Positions 8,599 to 18,363 of a stretch of DNA of 64,000 nucleotides are shown here, one piece after another. Position 1 is the stretch's first letter. Every line of letters begins with the position of its first letter. Location: the NCBI RefSeq assembly GCF_913773725.1, contig NZ_CAJYGK010000053.1, positions 62,001-126,000 of the forward strand. The letters run 5' to 3'. This stretch comes from an uncultured Aquabacterium sp. (GTDB taxonomy: Bacteria > Pseudomonadota > Gammaproteobacteria > Burkholderiales > Burkholderiaceae_C). Under the pieces are notes generated by a model. That model did no database searches. It saw nothing but the letters and a program-made list of their open reading frames with translations, and was not told the DNA's origin. A program made the translations under genes and the position numbers.

Positions 8599-9477
8599 TC
8601 ACAGCGCGGCAGACAGCCACTTGCTGACCAATTGAGGGTGGCTGGCGATGTAGGCCGCTGCTTCCTTGTCGTAGCTGCTCGACCGGGCCTTGAACATCAC
8701 CCCCTCCAGGTCGGACAGAGGGATCTTGAAGTTTCTGATGAACGCAGCGACCTTCGGGAAGTCGGCAGTGAAGCCCTTGCGTGCGAGCGCGTGGATTTCT
8801 TCAGCGCCACCCAGCACCTTCTGCGGTTCTTCAAGGTAGCGGATCTTGTACTGCGAGAACAGCCAGTGCGGCGACCAGGTTGTCACCACGATCCACTCGT
8901 TCTTTCGCATGGCCCGGTCCAGCGCCGACACCATGGCGGCATCCGAGGCGGTGAGCAGCCGGTAGTCCAGGCCGTAGGCCTTGAGCGCCTGCTCCGATGA
9001 GCGCATCAGGCCGGAGCCTGCATCAATGCCCTGGATCTGGCCCTTGAGCTTGTCCTTCACGTCTGGCTTCTTCAGGTCGTCCAGGCTGTTGAGAACGGAT
9101 TTGGGGATGTAATCGGGCACGGCCCAACCCAGCTTGGCGTCCGTGTAGAGGGCGCCCAGGTCCTCCACGTCTCCTTGCACCTTGTCCCAGTAGCCCTTGT
9201 GCGTGTTCGGGAGCCAGGCCATCAGCATCAGATCGATCTGGCCGCGCTGCAGTCCGGCGTATTGCAGGGCGATGTCGGTCATGACCAGTTCGACCTTGGT
9301 GGCGAGCTTGGCCTCGATCAATTGTTTGGCCGTGTGGGTGACGGCTTCGGCGTCGGACCATGCGGTCCAGCCTATGCGCAGGGTCTTGGGAGGGGAGGCC
9401 AGGACGCCAGGCGCCGCGCTGATGGTCAGCACGGTCGCAGCGCCGCTCAGGAAACGGCGACGGGACAAAGTCGTCAT
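8599..9477 (-). CDS. Glycine betaine ABC transporter substrate-binding protein (OpuAC/ProX family), Tat signal
   Basis: A 292-residue periplasmic binding protein. The N-terminus has a twin-arginine motif (SRRRFL, residues 5-10), a hydrophobic stretch and an ALA-like cleavage site near 27, so it is probably exported folded through Tat. The mature part has OpuAC landmarks: IGWTAWSDAEAVTH, LMLMAWLPNTHKGYW and VTTWSPHWLF, whose Trp residues in related proteins form the cage around the trimethylammonium group. GGAG lies 8 bases upstream of the ATG. It serves the ATPase and permease encoded at 4472-6374 on the opposite strand, an unusual split of the three components into facing operons. Confidence 0.92.
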   Translation of the reverse strand: MTTLSRRRFLSGAATVLTISAAPGVLASPPKTLRIGWTAWSDAEAVTHTAKQLIEAKLATKVELVMTDIALQYAGLQRGQIDLMLMAWLPNTHKGYWDKVQGDVEDLGALYTDAKLGWAVPDYIPKSVLNSLDDLKKPDVKDKLKGQIQGIDAGSGLMRSSEQALKAYGLDYRLLTASDAAMVSALDRAMRKNEWIVVTTWSPHWLFSQYKIRYLEEPQKVLGGAEEIHALARKGFTADFPKVAAFIRNFKIPLSDLEGVMFKARSSSYDKEAAAYIASHPQLVSKWLSAAL

Positions 9478-9685
9478 GCGTTTACTCCAGTGATCGGATG
9501 TTGAGGGGGGTGGGGCGGGCGTTGTGCGGTGGGGCCGTACAACGTATCTTCACAATAGAAAGCCCACCCGCACCCAACTGGTTGAGATGCGACGAAAGCT
9601 GTCCTGCATGCGACGCCACGCTGTCCACACGTCCCTCAGCCGGGGGGCTGGCGACGTCCTGAGCGCCCGGGCCCGCGTGCTGCGC

Positions 9686-11128
9686 TCAGGCGGCCGAGGC
9701 CGGGTGGTCCGCGGCCGCCCGCCCGCCCAACAGCCGCCGCCGCGTCTTCTCGATGTTGTTGCGCAGCGCATAGAGCTCGTCCGCGTGCGCCAGCGGCACC
9801 GTGATCTGGCTGGCCACCCGGTCGAGCTCGTCGAGTTCATCGAGCAGTTCGGTGGCGGGCGCCTCGGGGTCGTCCATGCGGAGTTCGACCTCGCGCAGCC
9901 GCGCATACCAGCGGAACACGCGCTGCCGCACCCGGTAGGTGTACAGCGGCGGCACCACGCGCGACAGCGGCAGCAACAACACGATCAAGCCGCCGATGAC
10001 CAGCCACATGCGTTCCAGCAGGTTGCTGGCCCAGAAGGGCAGGTAGCGCTGCCAGAACGGTGGGGTGCCGTTGATGGCGCGGTCGCCTTCGGGGCTGACG
10101 GGCAGTTCGCTGGTGCGGGTGTTGGGGAAGTCGCGTGCGCGGTTGAACCAGCCGGCGCCGCCGTGCAGCTGCTGGGCCGTCTGCGCGAACAGCTGGCGCA
10201 GCGCAGGGTGGGTGTCCTCGCTGGTCAGCAGCGCGGTGGTGGCCGCCAGCAGGCCGATGTCGTGCGGAGGCAGGTCGCGGGCCAGGTCGACCATGCCGCG
10301 CGGCAGCGTGACGGTCTGCAGAAAGGGCAGGCGGCGCGCCAGGGCGTCGGCCTGCGGCAGGTCGGCCAGGGCGATGCCCGGTTCGGTCAACAGGCGCTGC
10401 ACCACGGGGGATTCGGGTGCGGTCACGAGCACGATGGCATCCAGCCGGCCGGCCAGCAGGGCGCGGGCTGCGGCGTCGGCCGGCTGCTGGCTGAGTTGGA
10501 GGGCTTGCGGGGTCAGGCCATTGGCGTCCAGCAACCGGCGCATCAGGTCGGGCACGCCGCTGCCCGGCTGGTCGATGTTGACGCGCAGGCCGCGCAGCTG
10601 GGTCAGCGAGGTCAGGGCCGGCGGCGAGGCGGGGGCGGCTGTCGGCTTGCGGCCATGGGGCCACAGGGCGGCCGGACGGTAGAACAGCCAGACGGGCTCG
10701 TAGAACAGCGCGCCCAGTGACATCAGGCCGGCGTCGGCATCGGCCCCCAGGTCGTCGCTGCCGCCGCGCACGAAGGCCACATCGGCTTCGCCGTCCCGCA
10801 GTGCCTGCAGGTTGGCGGCCGTGCCTTCGGTGGCGAGCAAACGCACGCGGATGCCGTCGCGCGCCAGGGCATCGGCATAGCGCTGGCCAAAGGCGGCATA
10901 GGCACTGCCAGCCGGGCCGGTGGCCAGCGTGACGGTGCGCGGCGGTTGCGGATCCAGCCACCAGTAGGCCGCCGCCAGCAGCCCCCCTGCCAGCAGCAGC
11001 ACGGGGCCGGCCGAGGCCAGCATGTCGCGCACGGACAGCACCCACAGACGGATGGCGAGCCGCAGACGTTGGGTCACAGGGGGGCGGTGGTCGGCCATGG
11101 GCACAGGGAGGAGGTCGGTTCGGACCAT
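9686..11128 (-). CDS. Membrane-anchored TAXI-family solute-binding protein
   Basis: A protein of up to 480 residues. After a cytoplasmic leader there is a membrane segment (PVLLLAGGLLAAAYWW), then a TAXI-type binding domain (VTLATGPAGSAYAAFGQRYA, ATEGTAANLQALRDGEADVAFV), then a second membrane segment (MWLVIGGLIVLLLPLSRVV) and a charged cytoplasmic tail of about 80 residues. TAXI proteins normally deliver ligands to TRAP permeases, but this tethered form with a cytoplasmic tail has no permease near it. The start is uncertain: ATG 11128 or ATG 11098, neither with a good ribosome site. Family recognition is firm; ligand and partner are unknown, and a sensory role is possible. Confidence 0.8.
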   Translation of the reverse strand: MVRTDLLPVPMADHRPPVTQRLRLAIRLWVLSVRDMLASAGPVLLLAGGLLAAAYWWLDPQPPRTVTLATGPAGSAYAAFGQRYADALARDGIRVRLLATEGTAANLQALRDGEADVAFVRGGSDDLGADADAGLMSLGALFYEPVWLFYRPAALWPHGRKPTAAPASPPALTSLTQLRGLRVNIDQPGSGVPDLMRRLLDANGLTPQALQLSQQPADAAARALLAGRLDAIVLVTAPESPVVQRLLTEPGIALADLPQADALARRLPFLQTVTLPRGMVDLARDLPPHDIGLLAATTALLTSEDTHPALRQLFAQTAQQLHGGAGWFNRARDFPNTRTSELPVSPEGDRAINGTPPFWQRYLPFWASNLLERMWLVIGGLIVLLLPLSRVVPPLYTYRVRQRVFRWYARLREVELRMDDPEAPATELLDELDELDRVASQITVPLAHADELYALRNNIEKTRRRLLGGRAAADHPASAA

Positions 11129-11198
11129 CCGATTCTAGGCAGGGCTGCTGGCCGGTTGAGGCATGCTTGGGGTTGGTGCAGTTTGTCCTTGTCCATCC

Positions 11199-12125
11199 AT
11201 GTCCCAGCTTCATACGTTTTTTGCGGTGGTGTCCGCCATCGTCCTGTTCGTCTACGGGCTGCAAGGCTTCAGCCGGGAGTTGCGTGCGGTGGGCGGCGAG
11301 GCACTGCAGAGCTGGTTGAGCCGGGTCACCGGCAACCGGTGGGCGGGGTTTGGCGTGGGCGCGGTGGCCACCGCCGTGTTGCAGTCCAGCAGCGCCGTGA
11401 CCTCGCTGACGGCCTCGCTGGTCGACGCGGGCGTGATCTCGTTTCGGGCCAGCCTGGGCGTGCTGCTGGGGGCCAACGTCGGCACCACGGCGACCGCCTG
11501 GCTGGTGTCCTTCAAGCTGACCGGCATCGGGCCCTTCTTCATCGTGCTGGGCACCCTGATGTCGGTCCTGCCGGCGCGGGTGCGGGTGGCCGGTCAGTCG
11601 GTCTTCTATTTCGGGCTGATCTTTTTTGCGCTGGATCTGATTTCGGCCACCCTCAAGCCCCTGCAGAACGAGCCGGCATTCGTGTCGGCGCTGGCGCTGG
11701 CCAGCGTGCCGCTGCTGGGCGTGCTGGCCGGCCTGTTGCTGACCGCGGTGATCCAGTCCAGCAGCGTCACCACCGGTCTGGCCATCCTGCTGGTGCAGCA
11801 GGGCACCCTGCCTGCGGAAGCCGCGGTGCCCATCGTCATCGGCGCCAACGTCGGCTCGACCTCGACCGCGCTGATCGCCAGCCTGGGCATGGGCGCCACC
11901 GCGCGCTCGACCGCGCAGGCGAACTTCCTGTTCAACCTGCTGGGCATGCTCGCTTTCTTCCCCTTCCTGCCGCTGTTTGCCGAAACGGTGGTGCGGCAGG
12001 CGGGCGATCCCGGCATGGCCGTGGCCTGGGCCCATCTGGTCTTCAACCTCACCCTGGCCTTCGTCTGCCTGACTGGCTTCAACGTGATCGAACCGCGCCT
12101 GCGGCGGTGGCTGGCCCCACGCTGA
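11199..12125 (+). CDS. Na/Pi-cotransporter family protein (PNaS type)
   Basis: A 308-residue inner-membrane protein made of two inverted repeats. Each carries the diagnostic QSSS motif (QSSSA at 62-66, QSSSV at 186-190) and a GANVG(T/S)T element (91-97 and 216-222). This is the core of the sodium-dependent phosphate transporter family; longer members add a PhoU-like tail, which is missing here. I start at ATG 11199 (MSQLH) because it begins the first membrane helix directly; the upstream ATG at 11163 adds 12 unlikely residues. It is divergent from the TAXI gene (70 bases apart). Phosphate is the likely substrate by family; nothing local confirms it. Confidence 0.85.
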   Translation: MSQLHTFFAVVSAIVLFVYGLQGFSRELRAVGGEALQSWLSRVTGNRWAGFGVGAVATAVLQSSSAVTSLTASLVDAGVISFRASLGVLLGANVGTTATAWLVSFKLTGIGPFFIVLGTLMSVLPARVRVAGQSVFYFGLIFFALDLISATLKPLQNEPAFVSALALASVPLLGVLAGLLLTAVIQSSSVTTGLAILLVQQGTLPAEAAVPIVIGANVGSTSTALIASLGMGATARSTAQANFLFNLLGMLAFFPFLPLFAETVVRQAGDPGMAVAWAHLVFNLTLAFVCLTGFNVIEPRLRRWLAPR

Positions 12126-12204
12126 TCCCCCGAGAGGGGCGCCAGCCGCGTCCCGGGCCCCCGATATAGTGCAGCGCAGAACAAACGATCGGGAAGGATT
12201 GCAG

Positions 12205-15200
12205 ATGCGCGGGTCATGGCAGACCAGGGGCGGCCGATGGGCCGCGGCCGTGCAGGGGCGGGCGTGGACGGCGGTGCTGGCGGCGCTGGGCGTGGTCTCG
12301 GTGGTGGTGGCCACGCAGGTGCTGGCCACCACGGTGCAGACCATGTCGCCCCAGGGCGAGGTGGCCAAGGTGCGCCAGGCCCGGGTCACCTTTTCGGACC
12401 CGATGGTGAAGTTCGGCGACCCGCGTCTGCCGGCGCCGGCCCAGGTGCGTTGCCGCAACGAGAGCCCCCTGACGGGCAGCGGCCGCTGGGTGGACGACCG
12501 GACCTGGGTGTACGACTTCACGCAGGACGTGCCGGCCGGCACGCGGTGCGACGTGAGCCTGAACACCGGCCTGGCCTCGCTGGCCGGGCAGGCCGTGACC
12601 GGCAGCAAGGCCTTTGCCTTCAGCACCGGCGGGCCGGCCGTCGTGCGCGCCTACCCGAGTGCCGACAGCGGCAACGAGATCGAAGAGGAACAGGTCTTTG
12701 CGCTGCTGCTCAATGGCGCCGCCACGCGGGCCAGCATCGAGCAGCGGGCCTACTGCGAGGTCAGCGGCGTGGCCGAGCGCCTGCCCGTCAAGGTGGTGGA
12801 CGGCGCGGTGCGCAACGACATCCTGAAAGCGGTGGACCTGACCGCGCAGCAGGCCCGCGTGGTGACGGTGCAGTGCGGCCGCCCGCTGCCGCCGGACGCC
12901 CAGGTGAAGCTGGTGTGGGCCAAGGGCATTGCCACGCCGTCGGGCGTGGGCAGCTCGGCCGACCGGGTGCTGAGCTACCGCGTGCGCCCGCCGTTCACGG
13001 CCAGCTTCACCTGCGAGCGGGTGAACGCCCGCAGTGACTGCCTGCCCATCCGGCCGATGCGCATCGAGTTCTCGTCGCCCGTGCCGCGCAAGCTGGCCGA
13101 ACGCATCGTGTTGAAAACGCCGGACGGGGAGCGCAAGCCGGTGGTCGAGCAACACCGGGGCGAGGTGCAGGAGCGCCTGGTGAGCGCCGACAGCGGCGGC
13201 CTCCGCCGGTGGTTCTACTTCTTCACGCGCAACAAGGGCAGCACCGGCATCGACCCGGACGAAAGCGGCGTGAGCGCGGTCGTCTTCCAGCCGGGCTTCC
13301 CCGAGAACGCCGCCGTGCGCATCGAGCTGCCGGCAGGCTTCAAGGACGATGCCGGCCGCACGCTGGGCAATGCCTCGGCCTTTCCGCTGCAGACGCGCAC
13401 GGCCGATGCGCCGCCGCTGGCCAAGTTCCCGAAGGCGACCTTCGGCGTGCTGGAGCTCAATGCCGAACCCACGTTGCCGGTGACGGTGCGCCATGTCGAG
13501 GGCGACCTGGCCATCAAGGGCCTGCAGGCCGGCGTGCGCGACCTGAAGGTGGCGGACGACGCGGCCATCATCGCGTGGCTGGCGCGCGTCAAGCGCTACG
13601 ACGAGCGCCGCCTGCAGCGCAAGGACGTGGAGGCAGAACTGGGCGTGCGCCTGCCGCCGCCGCCCCAGCCGAAAGCCAAGCGCCCGGTGAAGCGCCGGGA
13701 TGACGCCGACAGCTGGGAAGACGACCGCCGCGAGGACGACCCGAATTGGGTGCAGACCCGCACCGTGAGCCTGCTGGCGCGCGAGAAGGCCGCCACCAGC
13801 CTGAAGCTGCCCACCTCGCAGCGCACCGAGCCACACCCCTTCGAGGTGATCGGCATTCCGATGCCGCAGCCGGGCTTCCACGTGGTCGAGATCGCCTCGC
13901 CGCGCCTGGGCCAGGCCTTGCTGGACCGCAACGCGCCCATGTACGTGCGCACCAGCGTGCTGGTGACCAACCTGGGCGTGCACTTCAAGTGGGGGGCGGC
14001 CAACTCGGGCGTGTGGGTGACCACGCTCGACAAGGCCCAGCCGGTGCCGGACGCCGCCGTGCAGGTCTCGGACTGCCTGGGCCGGGTGGTGTGGCGCGGC
14101 CGGACCGACCGCCAGGGCTTTGCGCTGGTGAACGAGGCGCTGCCTCGCATGGACTGGTCGTCGTGCGATGCCGGCGAGACAGGCCGCGAAGTGGGCTACT
14201 TCGTCAGTGCGCGCAAGACCGACGCCCAGGGCCGTGCCGACATGGCCTTCGTGTGGTCGACCTGGAACGAGGGCATCGAGGCCTGGCGCTTCCACGTGAA
14301 CCAGGATTACAGCGAAGAGACCGAGCCCGTGCGCTATCACACGGTGATGGACCGCACCCTGCTGCGTGCCGGGCAGACCGTGTCGATGCAGCACCATGCG
14401 CGGGCCGAGCGGCTGCGCGGCCTGCGCCTGCCGACGGCGGACGAGCTGCCCTCGGAAGGCCGCATCGTGCACGAGGGCTCGGGCCAGGAGTTCAGTTTCA
14501 CACTGAACTGGCGCGGCCGGCGCCATGCCGAAACCACCTTCGCCATTCCGGAAGACGCCAAGCTGGGCGTGTATGCCGTGCAGATGCCGCACGGGCCGCA
14601 TGGCGGGTATGTGCAGACCGGGTCGTTCCGCGTCGAAGAATTCCGCCTGCCCGTGATGACCGGGCGCCTGATGGGACCGAAGGGCGCGCTGGTGCAACCG
14701 CGCGACGTGCCGCTGGGCCTGCAGATCAACTATGGCAACGGCGGCGGCGCCAGCGGCCTGCCGGTGCGCGTGTCGGCCCAGCTGGGCGATACCGACGTGC
14801 AGGCGGCCTTGCGCACGCAGCGCTTCCCGGGCTTCCGCTTCGAGCCACCGCGCGAGCCGCGCTCGCAGGCAGAACGCAGCTTCTTCTCGGATGATCGGGT
14901 CGACGAGGACGACGAGGAGAACGCCCTGCACCCGCGCGACGGCAGCGCGCGGCTGGTGGCCGACAAGCTGGCCGTCACGCTGGACGCCAAGGGCGCCGGC
15001 AAGGTGACGCTGCCCGGCCTGCCCGCGGTGACGCGGCCGCAGCAGCTGCTGGTGCAGGCCACCTACGCCGACCCGAACGGCGAGGTGCAGACGCTGAGCC
15101 AGTCGCTGCCGGTGTGGCCTTCCGCCGTGGTGCTGGGCGTGCGCACGGATTCGTGGGTGTCGGTCAAGCAGAAGGTGGCCACGCAGGTGCTGGCGCTGGA

Positions 15201-18200
15201 CACCCAGGGCGTGCCGCAGGCCGGCGTGAGCGTGACCGTGAAGGCGGTGGCTCACCGGACGAGCTCCACCCGCAAGCGGCTGGTGGGCGGCTTCTACGCC
15301 TACGACAACCAGAACGCCGACGAGGACCTGGGCACGGTCTGCCGTGGCACGAGCGACGCCCGCGGCCTGGTGCTGTGCGAGGTCGAGATGAAGCAGGCCG
15401 GCGAGATCGAACTGATCGCCGAAGCCAAGGATGCAGGCGGCCACCTGGCACGCTCGGCCGCGTCGGTGTGGGTCACGCGGCAGGGCGAAGTCTGGTTCGG
15501 CGGCGACAACCAGGACCGCATGGACCTGATTCCCGAGCGCCGGCAGTACGAGGCCGGGCAGGTCGCGAAGTTCCAGGTGCGCAGTCCCTTCCGCCAGGCC
15601 ACCGCGCTGATCGCCATCGAGCGCAACGGCATCCTCGAAACTTTCACGGTGCAGTTGAACGGGCAGGACCCGACGATCGAGGTGCCGGTGAAGGCCGAGT
15701 GGGCGCCCAATGTGTACGTGTCGGTGCTGGCCGTGCGCGGCCGCATCCGCGAGGTGCCCTGGTATTCCTTCTTCACCTGGGGCTGGCGCGCGCCCAGCGA
15801 GTGGTGGCAGGCATGGCGCAACGAAGGCCAGCAGTACCAGGAGCCGACCGCGATGGTCGACCTCTCCAAGCCCGCCTTCAAGTACGGCATTGCCGAGATC
15901 GAGGTGGGCCACAAGGCGCACACGCTGAAGGTGGACGTGCAGCCCGACAAGCCGAGCTACCCGGTGCGCGGCACCAGCCTGGTCCGCGTGAAGGTGACGC
16001 TGCCCGATGGCAAGCCCGTGCCGGCCGGCACCGAGGTGGCGCTGGCGGCCGTGGACGAGGCCCTGCTGGAGCTGCAGCCCAACGACAGCTGGGACCTGAT
16101 GAAGGCCATGATCCAGCCCCGGGCCTATGGCGTCGAGACCGCCACGGCGCAGATGCAGATCATCGGCAAGCGGCACTATGGCCGCAAGGCCGTCCCCACC
16201 GGCGGGGGCGGCGGCGATTTTCCCACCCGCGAGCTGTTCGACACGCTGCTGCTGTGGAACCCGCGCGTGGTGCTCGACGCCCGCGGTGAGGCCCTGGTCA
16301 AGGTGCCGCTGAACGATGCGCTCACGAGCTTCCGCATCGTCGTGGTGGCCGATGCCGTGCAGGGCGACAACGCCGCGCTGTTCGGCAAGGGGCAGGCGCA
16401 GATCCGCGCCACGCAGGACCTGCAGATCCTGTCGGGGGTGCCGCCGCTGGTGCGCGAGGGCGACCAGTACCGCGCCATGTTCACACTGCGGAACACGACG
16501 GCCCAGGCCATGGACGTGGTGCTGCAGGGCCAGGCCGGCGGGCCGCTGCCCGAGCAGCGCCTGCGCATCGAGCCCAACGCTGCGGCCGAGGCGGGCTGGG
16601 ACATCACCGTGCCCTACAACGTGGCGCAGCTGGCCTGGCAGGTGAGCGCGAAGGCCACGGGCAGCACCGGGGCGCAGGACCGCATGGCCTTCACGCAGAA
16701 GGTGGTGCCTGCCGTGCCGGTCACGGTGCAGCAGGCCACGCTGATGCAGCTCGACAAGGCAGCGGGCATCCCGATCGCCCCGCCGCTGAAAGCGCTGCCC
16801 GATGGCAACGGCGCGCTGCGCGGCGGCATCGAGGTGGCGCTCAAGCCGCGGCTGGCCGATGGCCTGCCCGGCGTGCGCGAGTTCTTCGCTCGCTACCCCT
16901 GGAGCTGCCTGGAGCAGCGCACCTCGGTGGCCATCGGCCTGCGTGACGCGGCCTACTGGCAGAGCATCGCCAGCCAGATCCCGCTGTACCTCGATGAAGA
17001 CGGCCTGGCGAACTACTTCCCGCCCTCGTCCGGCATGCCGCGCACCGGCAGCGACAGCCTGACCGCCTACCTGCTGGCCATCACCGACGAGGCCAGCCGG
17101 CTGGGCTACGACTTCCGCATCCCGGCCGACACGCGCGAGAAGATGGAGCGCGGCCTGATTGCCTTTGTCGAAGGGCAGATCAAGCGCGACTTCTGGGCGC
17201 CCGCCTTCCTGAAGAACGGCGACCTGGACGTGCGCAAGCTGGCGGCGCTCGAAGCCCTGAGCCGCACGGGCCGCGTGCTGCCGCGCATGCTGGGCTCGAT
17301 CCAGATCCTGCCCAACCAGTGGCCAACCGGCGCGGTGATCGACTGGCTGATGGTGCTGCAGCGCGTGAAGGACATCCCCGAGCGCGACAAGCGGCTGGCC
17401 GAGGCCGAGCAGATCCTGCGTGCGCGCCTGAACGTGCAGGGCACGCGGCTGGGCTTCTCGACCGAGCGCGACGACAGCTGGTGGTGGCTGATGGCCAACG
17501 GCGACGTCAACAGCGTGCGCATGCTGCTGGGCGCGATGGACCGCCCGGGCTGGGCCGACGACATGCCGCGCCTGATGACCGGCACGCTGCAACGCCAGCA
17601 GCGCGGGCACTGGTCGACCACGGTGGCCAATGCCTGGGGCAGCGTGGCGGTCGAGGCCTTCTCGAAGCGCTTCGAGAAGGAGCCCGTGACCGGCAGCACC
17701 CGCGCGCTGTTCGAGATGCCGGTGGCCGGTGGCGCGCCGGTGCCCAGCGGCGAAGCACGCGTGCTGAACTGGTCCGGCCAGGCGGCGGGCGGCACGCTGG
17801 CGCTGGGCTGGCCGCGCGGCTTTGCGGTGGGCGGCAACAAGGCCGACACCACTGTGCGCGTGACGCACGATGGCACGGGCAAGCCGTGGGTGACCTTCAC
17901 CAGCAAGGCCGCGGTGCCCGTGCAGGTGCCGTTCAGCTCGGGCTACCGCCTCACCAAGACGGTGACGCCGGTGGAGCAGAAGGTGAAAGGCCAGTACAGC
18001 CGCGGCGACGTGCTGCGCGTGCGGCTCGACATCGACGTGCAGGCCGATGCGACCTGGGTGGTGCTCAACGACCCGGTGCCGGGCGGGGCGACGATTCTGG
18101 GCAGCGGCCTCGGCCGCGACAGCGCCATCGACACCGCCAGCGAGCAGGAAGACGACCGCGGCTGGCTGGCCTACAAGGAGCGCAGCTTCGAGGCCTACCG

Positions 18201-18363
18201 CGCCTATTACCGCTACCTGCCGAAGGGCCGCTTCCAGGTCGAGTACACGGTGCGCCTCAACAACCCGGGCACCTTCGGCCTGCCGCAGACGCGCATGGAA
18301 GCCATGTACGCGCCCGAGATGTTCGGCGAGGCGCCCAACGCGCCGGTGGTGGTGAAGCCATGA
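12205..18363 (+). CDS. Bacterial alpha-2-macroglobulin (large, with thioester motif)
   Basis: A 2052-residue envelope protein. One hydrophobic segment (residues about 20-41) acts as signal or anchor; no lipobox Cys follows it, unlike the E. coli YfhM lipoprotein. The body shows macroglobulin-like domains, a charged low-complexity insert near residues 490-515, an MG2-type stretch (VRYHTVMDRTLLRAGQTV), and the thioester CLEQ with Cys1568 in YPWSCLEQRTS, followed by the thioester and C-terminal receptor-type domains. The family traps attacking proteases and is encoded with PbpC, which is thought to repair peptidoglycan after damage. The pbpC start overlaps its stop by ATGA. ATG 12205 has GGAAGG eight bases upstream; an earlier in-frame start at 12169 lacks one. 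Confidence 0.93.
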   Translation: MRGSWQTRGGRWAAAVQGRAWTAVLAALGVVSVVVATQVLATTVQTMSPQGEVAKVRQARVTFSDPMVKFGDPRLPAPAQVRCRNESPLTGSGRWVDDRTWVYDFTQDVPAGTRCDVSLNTGLASLAGQAVTGSKAFAFSTGGPAVVRAYPSADSGNEIEEEQVFALLLNGAATRASIEQRAYCEVSGVAERLPVKVVDGAVRNDILKAVDLTAQQARVVTVQCGRPLPPDAQVKLVWAKGIATPSGVGSSADRVLSYRVRPPFTASFTCERVNARSDCLPIRPMRIEFSSPVPRKLAERIVLKTPDGERKPVVEQHRGEVQERLVSADSGGLRRWFYFFTRNKGSTGIDPDESGVSAVVFQPGFPENAAVRIELPAGFKDDAGRTLGNASAFPLQTRTADAPPLAKFPKATFGVLELNAEPTLPVTVRHVEGDLAIKGLQAGVRDLKVADDAAIIAWLARVKRYDERRLQRKDVEAELGVRLPPPPQPKAKRPVKRRDDADSWEDDRREDDPNWVQTRTVSLLAREKAATSLKLPTSQRTEPHPFEVIGIPMPQPGFHVVEIASPRLGQALLDRNAPMYVRTSVLVTNLGVHFKWGAANSGVWVTTLDKAQPVPDAAVQVSDCLGRVVWRGRTDRQGFALVNEALPRMDWSSCDAGETGREVGYFVSARKTDAQGRADMAFVWSTWNEGIEAWRFHVNQDYSEETEPVRYHTVMDRTLLRAGQTVSMQHHARAERLRGLRLPTADELPSEGRIVHEGSGQEFSFTLNWRGRRHAETTFAIPEDAKLGVYAVQMPHGPHGGYVQTGSFRVEEFRLPVMTGRLMGPKGALVQPRDVPLGLQINYGNGGGASGLPVRVSAQLGDTDVQAALRTQRFPGFRFEPPREPRSQAERSFFSDDRVDEDDEENALHPRDGSARLVADKLAVTLDAKGAGKVTLPGLPAVTRPQQLLVQATYADPNGEVQTLSQSLPVWPSAVVLGVRTDSWVSVKQKVATQVLALDTQGVPQAGVSVTVKAVAHRTSSTRKRLVGGFYAYDNQNADEDLGTVCRGTSDARGLVLCEVEMKQAGEIELIAEAKDAGGHLARSAASVWVTRQGEVWFGGDNQDRMDLIPERRQYEAGQVAKFQVRSPFRQATALIAIERNGILETFTVQLNGQDPTIEVPVKAEWAPNVYVSVLAVRGRIREVPWYSFFTWGWRAPSEWWQAWRNEGQQYQEPTAMVDLSKPAFKYGIAEIEVGHKAHTLKVDVQPDKPSYPVRGTSLVRVKVTLPDGKPVPAGTEVALAAVDEALLELQPNDSWDLMKAMIQPRAYGVETATAQMQIIGKRHYGRKAVPTGGGGGDFPTRELFDTLLLWNPRVVLDARGEALVKVPLNDALTSFRIVVVADAVQGDNAALFGKGQAQIRATQDLQILSGVPPLVREGDQYRAMFTLRNTTAQAMDVVLQGQAGGPLPEQRLRIEPNAAAEAGWDITVPYNVAQLAWQVSAKATGSTGAQDRMAFTQKVVPAVPVTVQQATLMQLDKAAGIPIAPPLKALPDGNGALRGGIEVALKPRLADGLPGVREFFARYPWSCLEQRTSVAIGLRDAAYWQSIASQIPLYLDEDGLANYFPPSSGMPRTGSDSLTAYLLAITDEASRLGYDFRIPADTREKMERGLIAFVEGQIKRDFWAPAFLKNGDLDVRKLAALEALSRTGRVLPRMLGSIQILPNQWPTGAVIDWLMVLQRVKDIPERDKRLAEAEQILRARLNVQGTRLGFSTERDDSWWWLMANGDVNSVRMLLGAMDRPGWADDMPRLMTGTLQRQQRGHWSTTVANAWGSVAVEAFSKRFEKEPVTGSTRALFEMPVAGGAPVPSGEARVLNWSGQAAGGTLALGWPRGFAVGGNKADTTVRVTHDGTGKPWVTFTSKAAVPVQVPFSSGYRLTKTVTPVEQKVKGQYSRGDVLRVRLDIDVQADATWVVLNDPVPGGATILGSGLGRDSAIDTASEQEDDRGWLAYKERSFEAYRAYYRYLPKGRFQVEYTVRLNNPGTFGLPQTRMEAMYAPEMFGEAPNAPVVVKP

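Noticed and set aside
9837-12626. 929-codon minus-strand open frame spanning three other genes
   Set aside because: Composition is low-complexity Arg/Gln/His/Ala and it crosses clear genes on both strands.
12214-17868. Very long open frame on the minus strand opposite the macroglobulin gene
   Set aside because: It is His/Arg/Ala-rich with no domain pattern, typical of the antisense of a GC-rich gene with strong third-position bias. The plus-strand protein has family motifs throughout.
17319-18359. Upstream extension of the pbpC frame
   Set aside because: This part lies within the macroglobulin gene in another frame and has no signal peptide or PBP sequence; ATG 18360 starts a proper signal/anchor.
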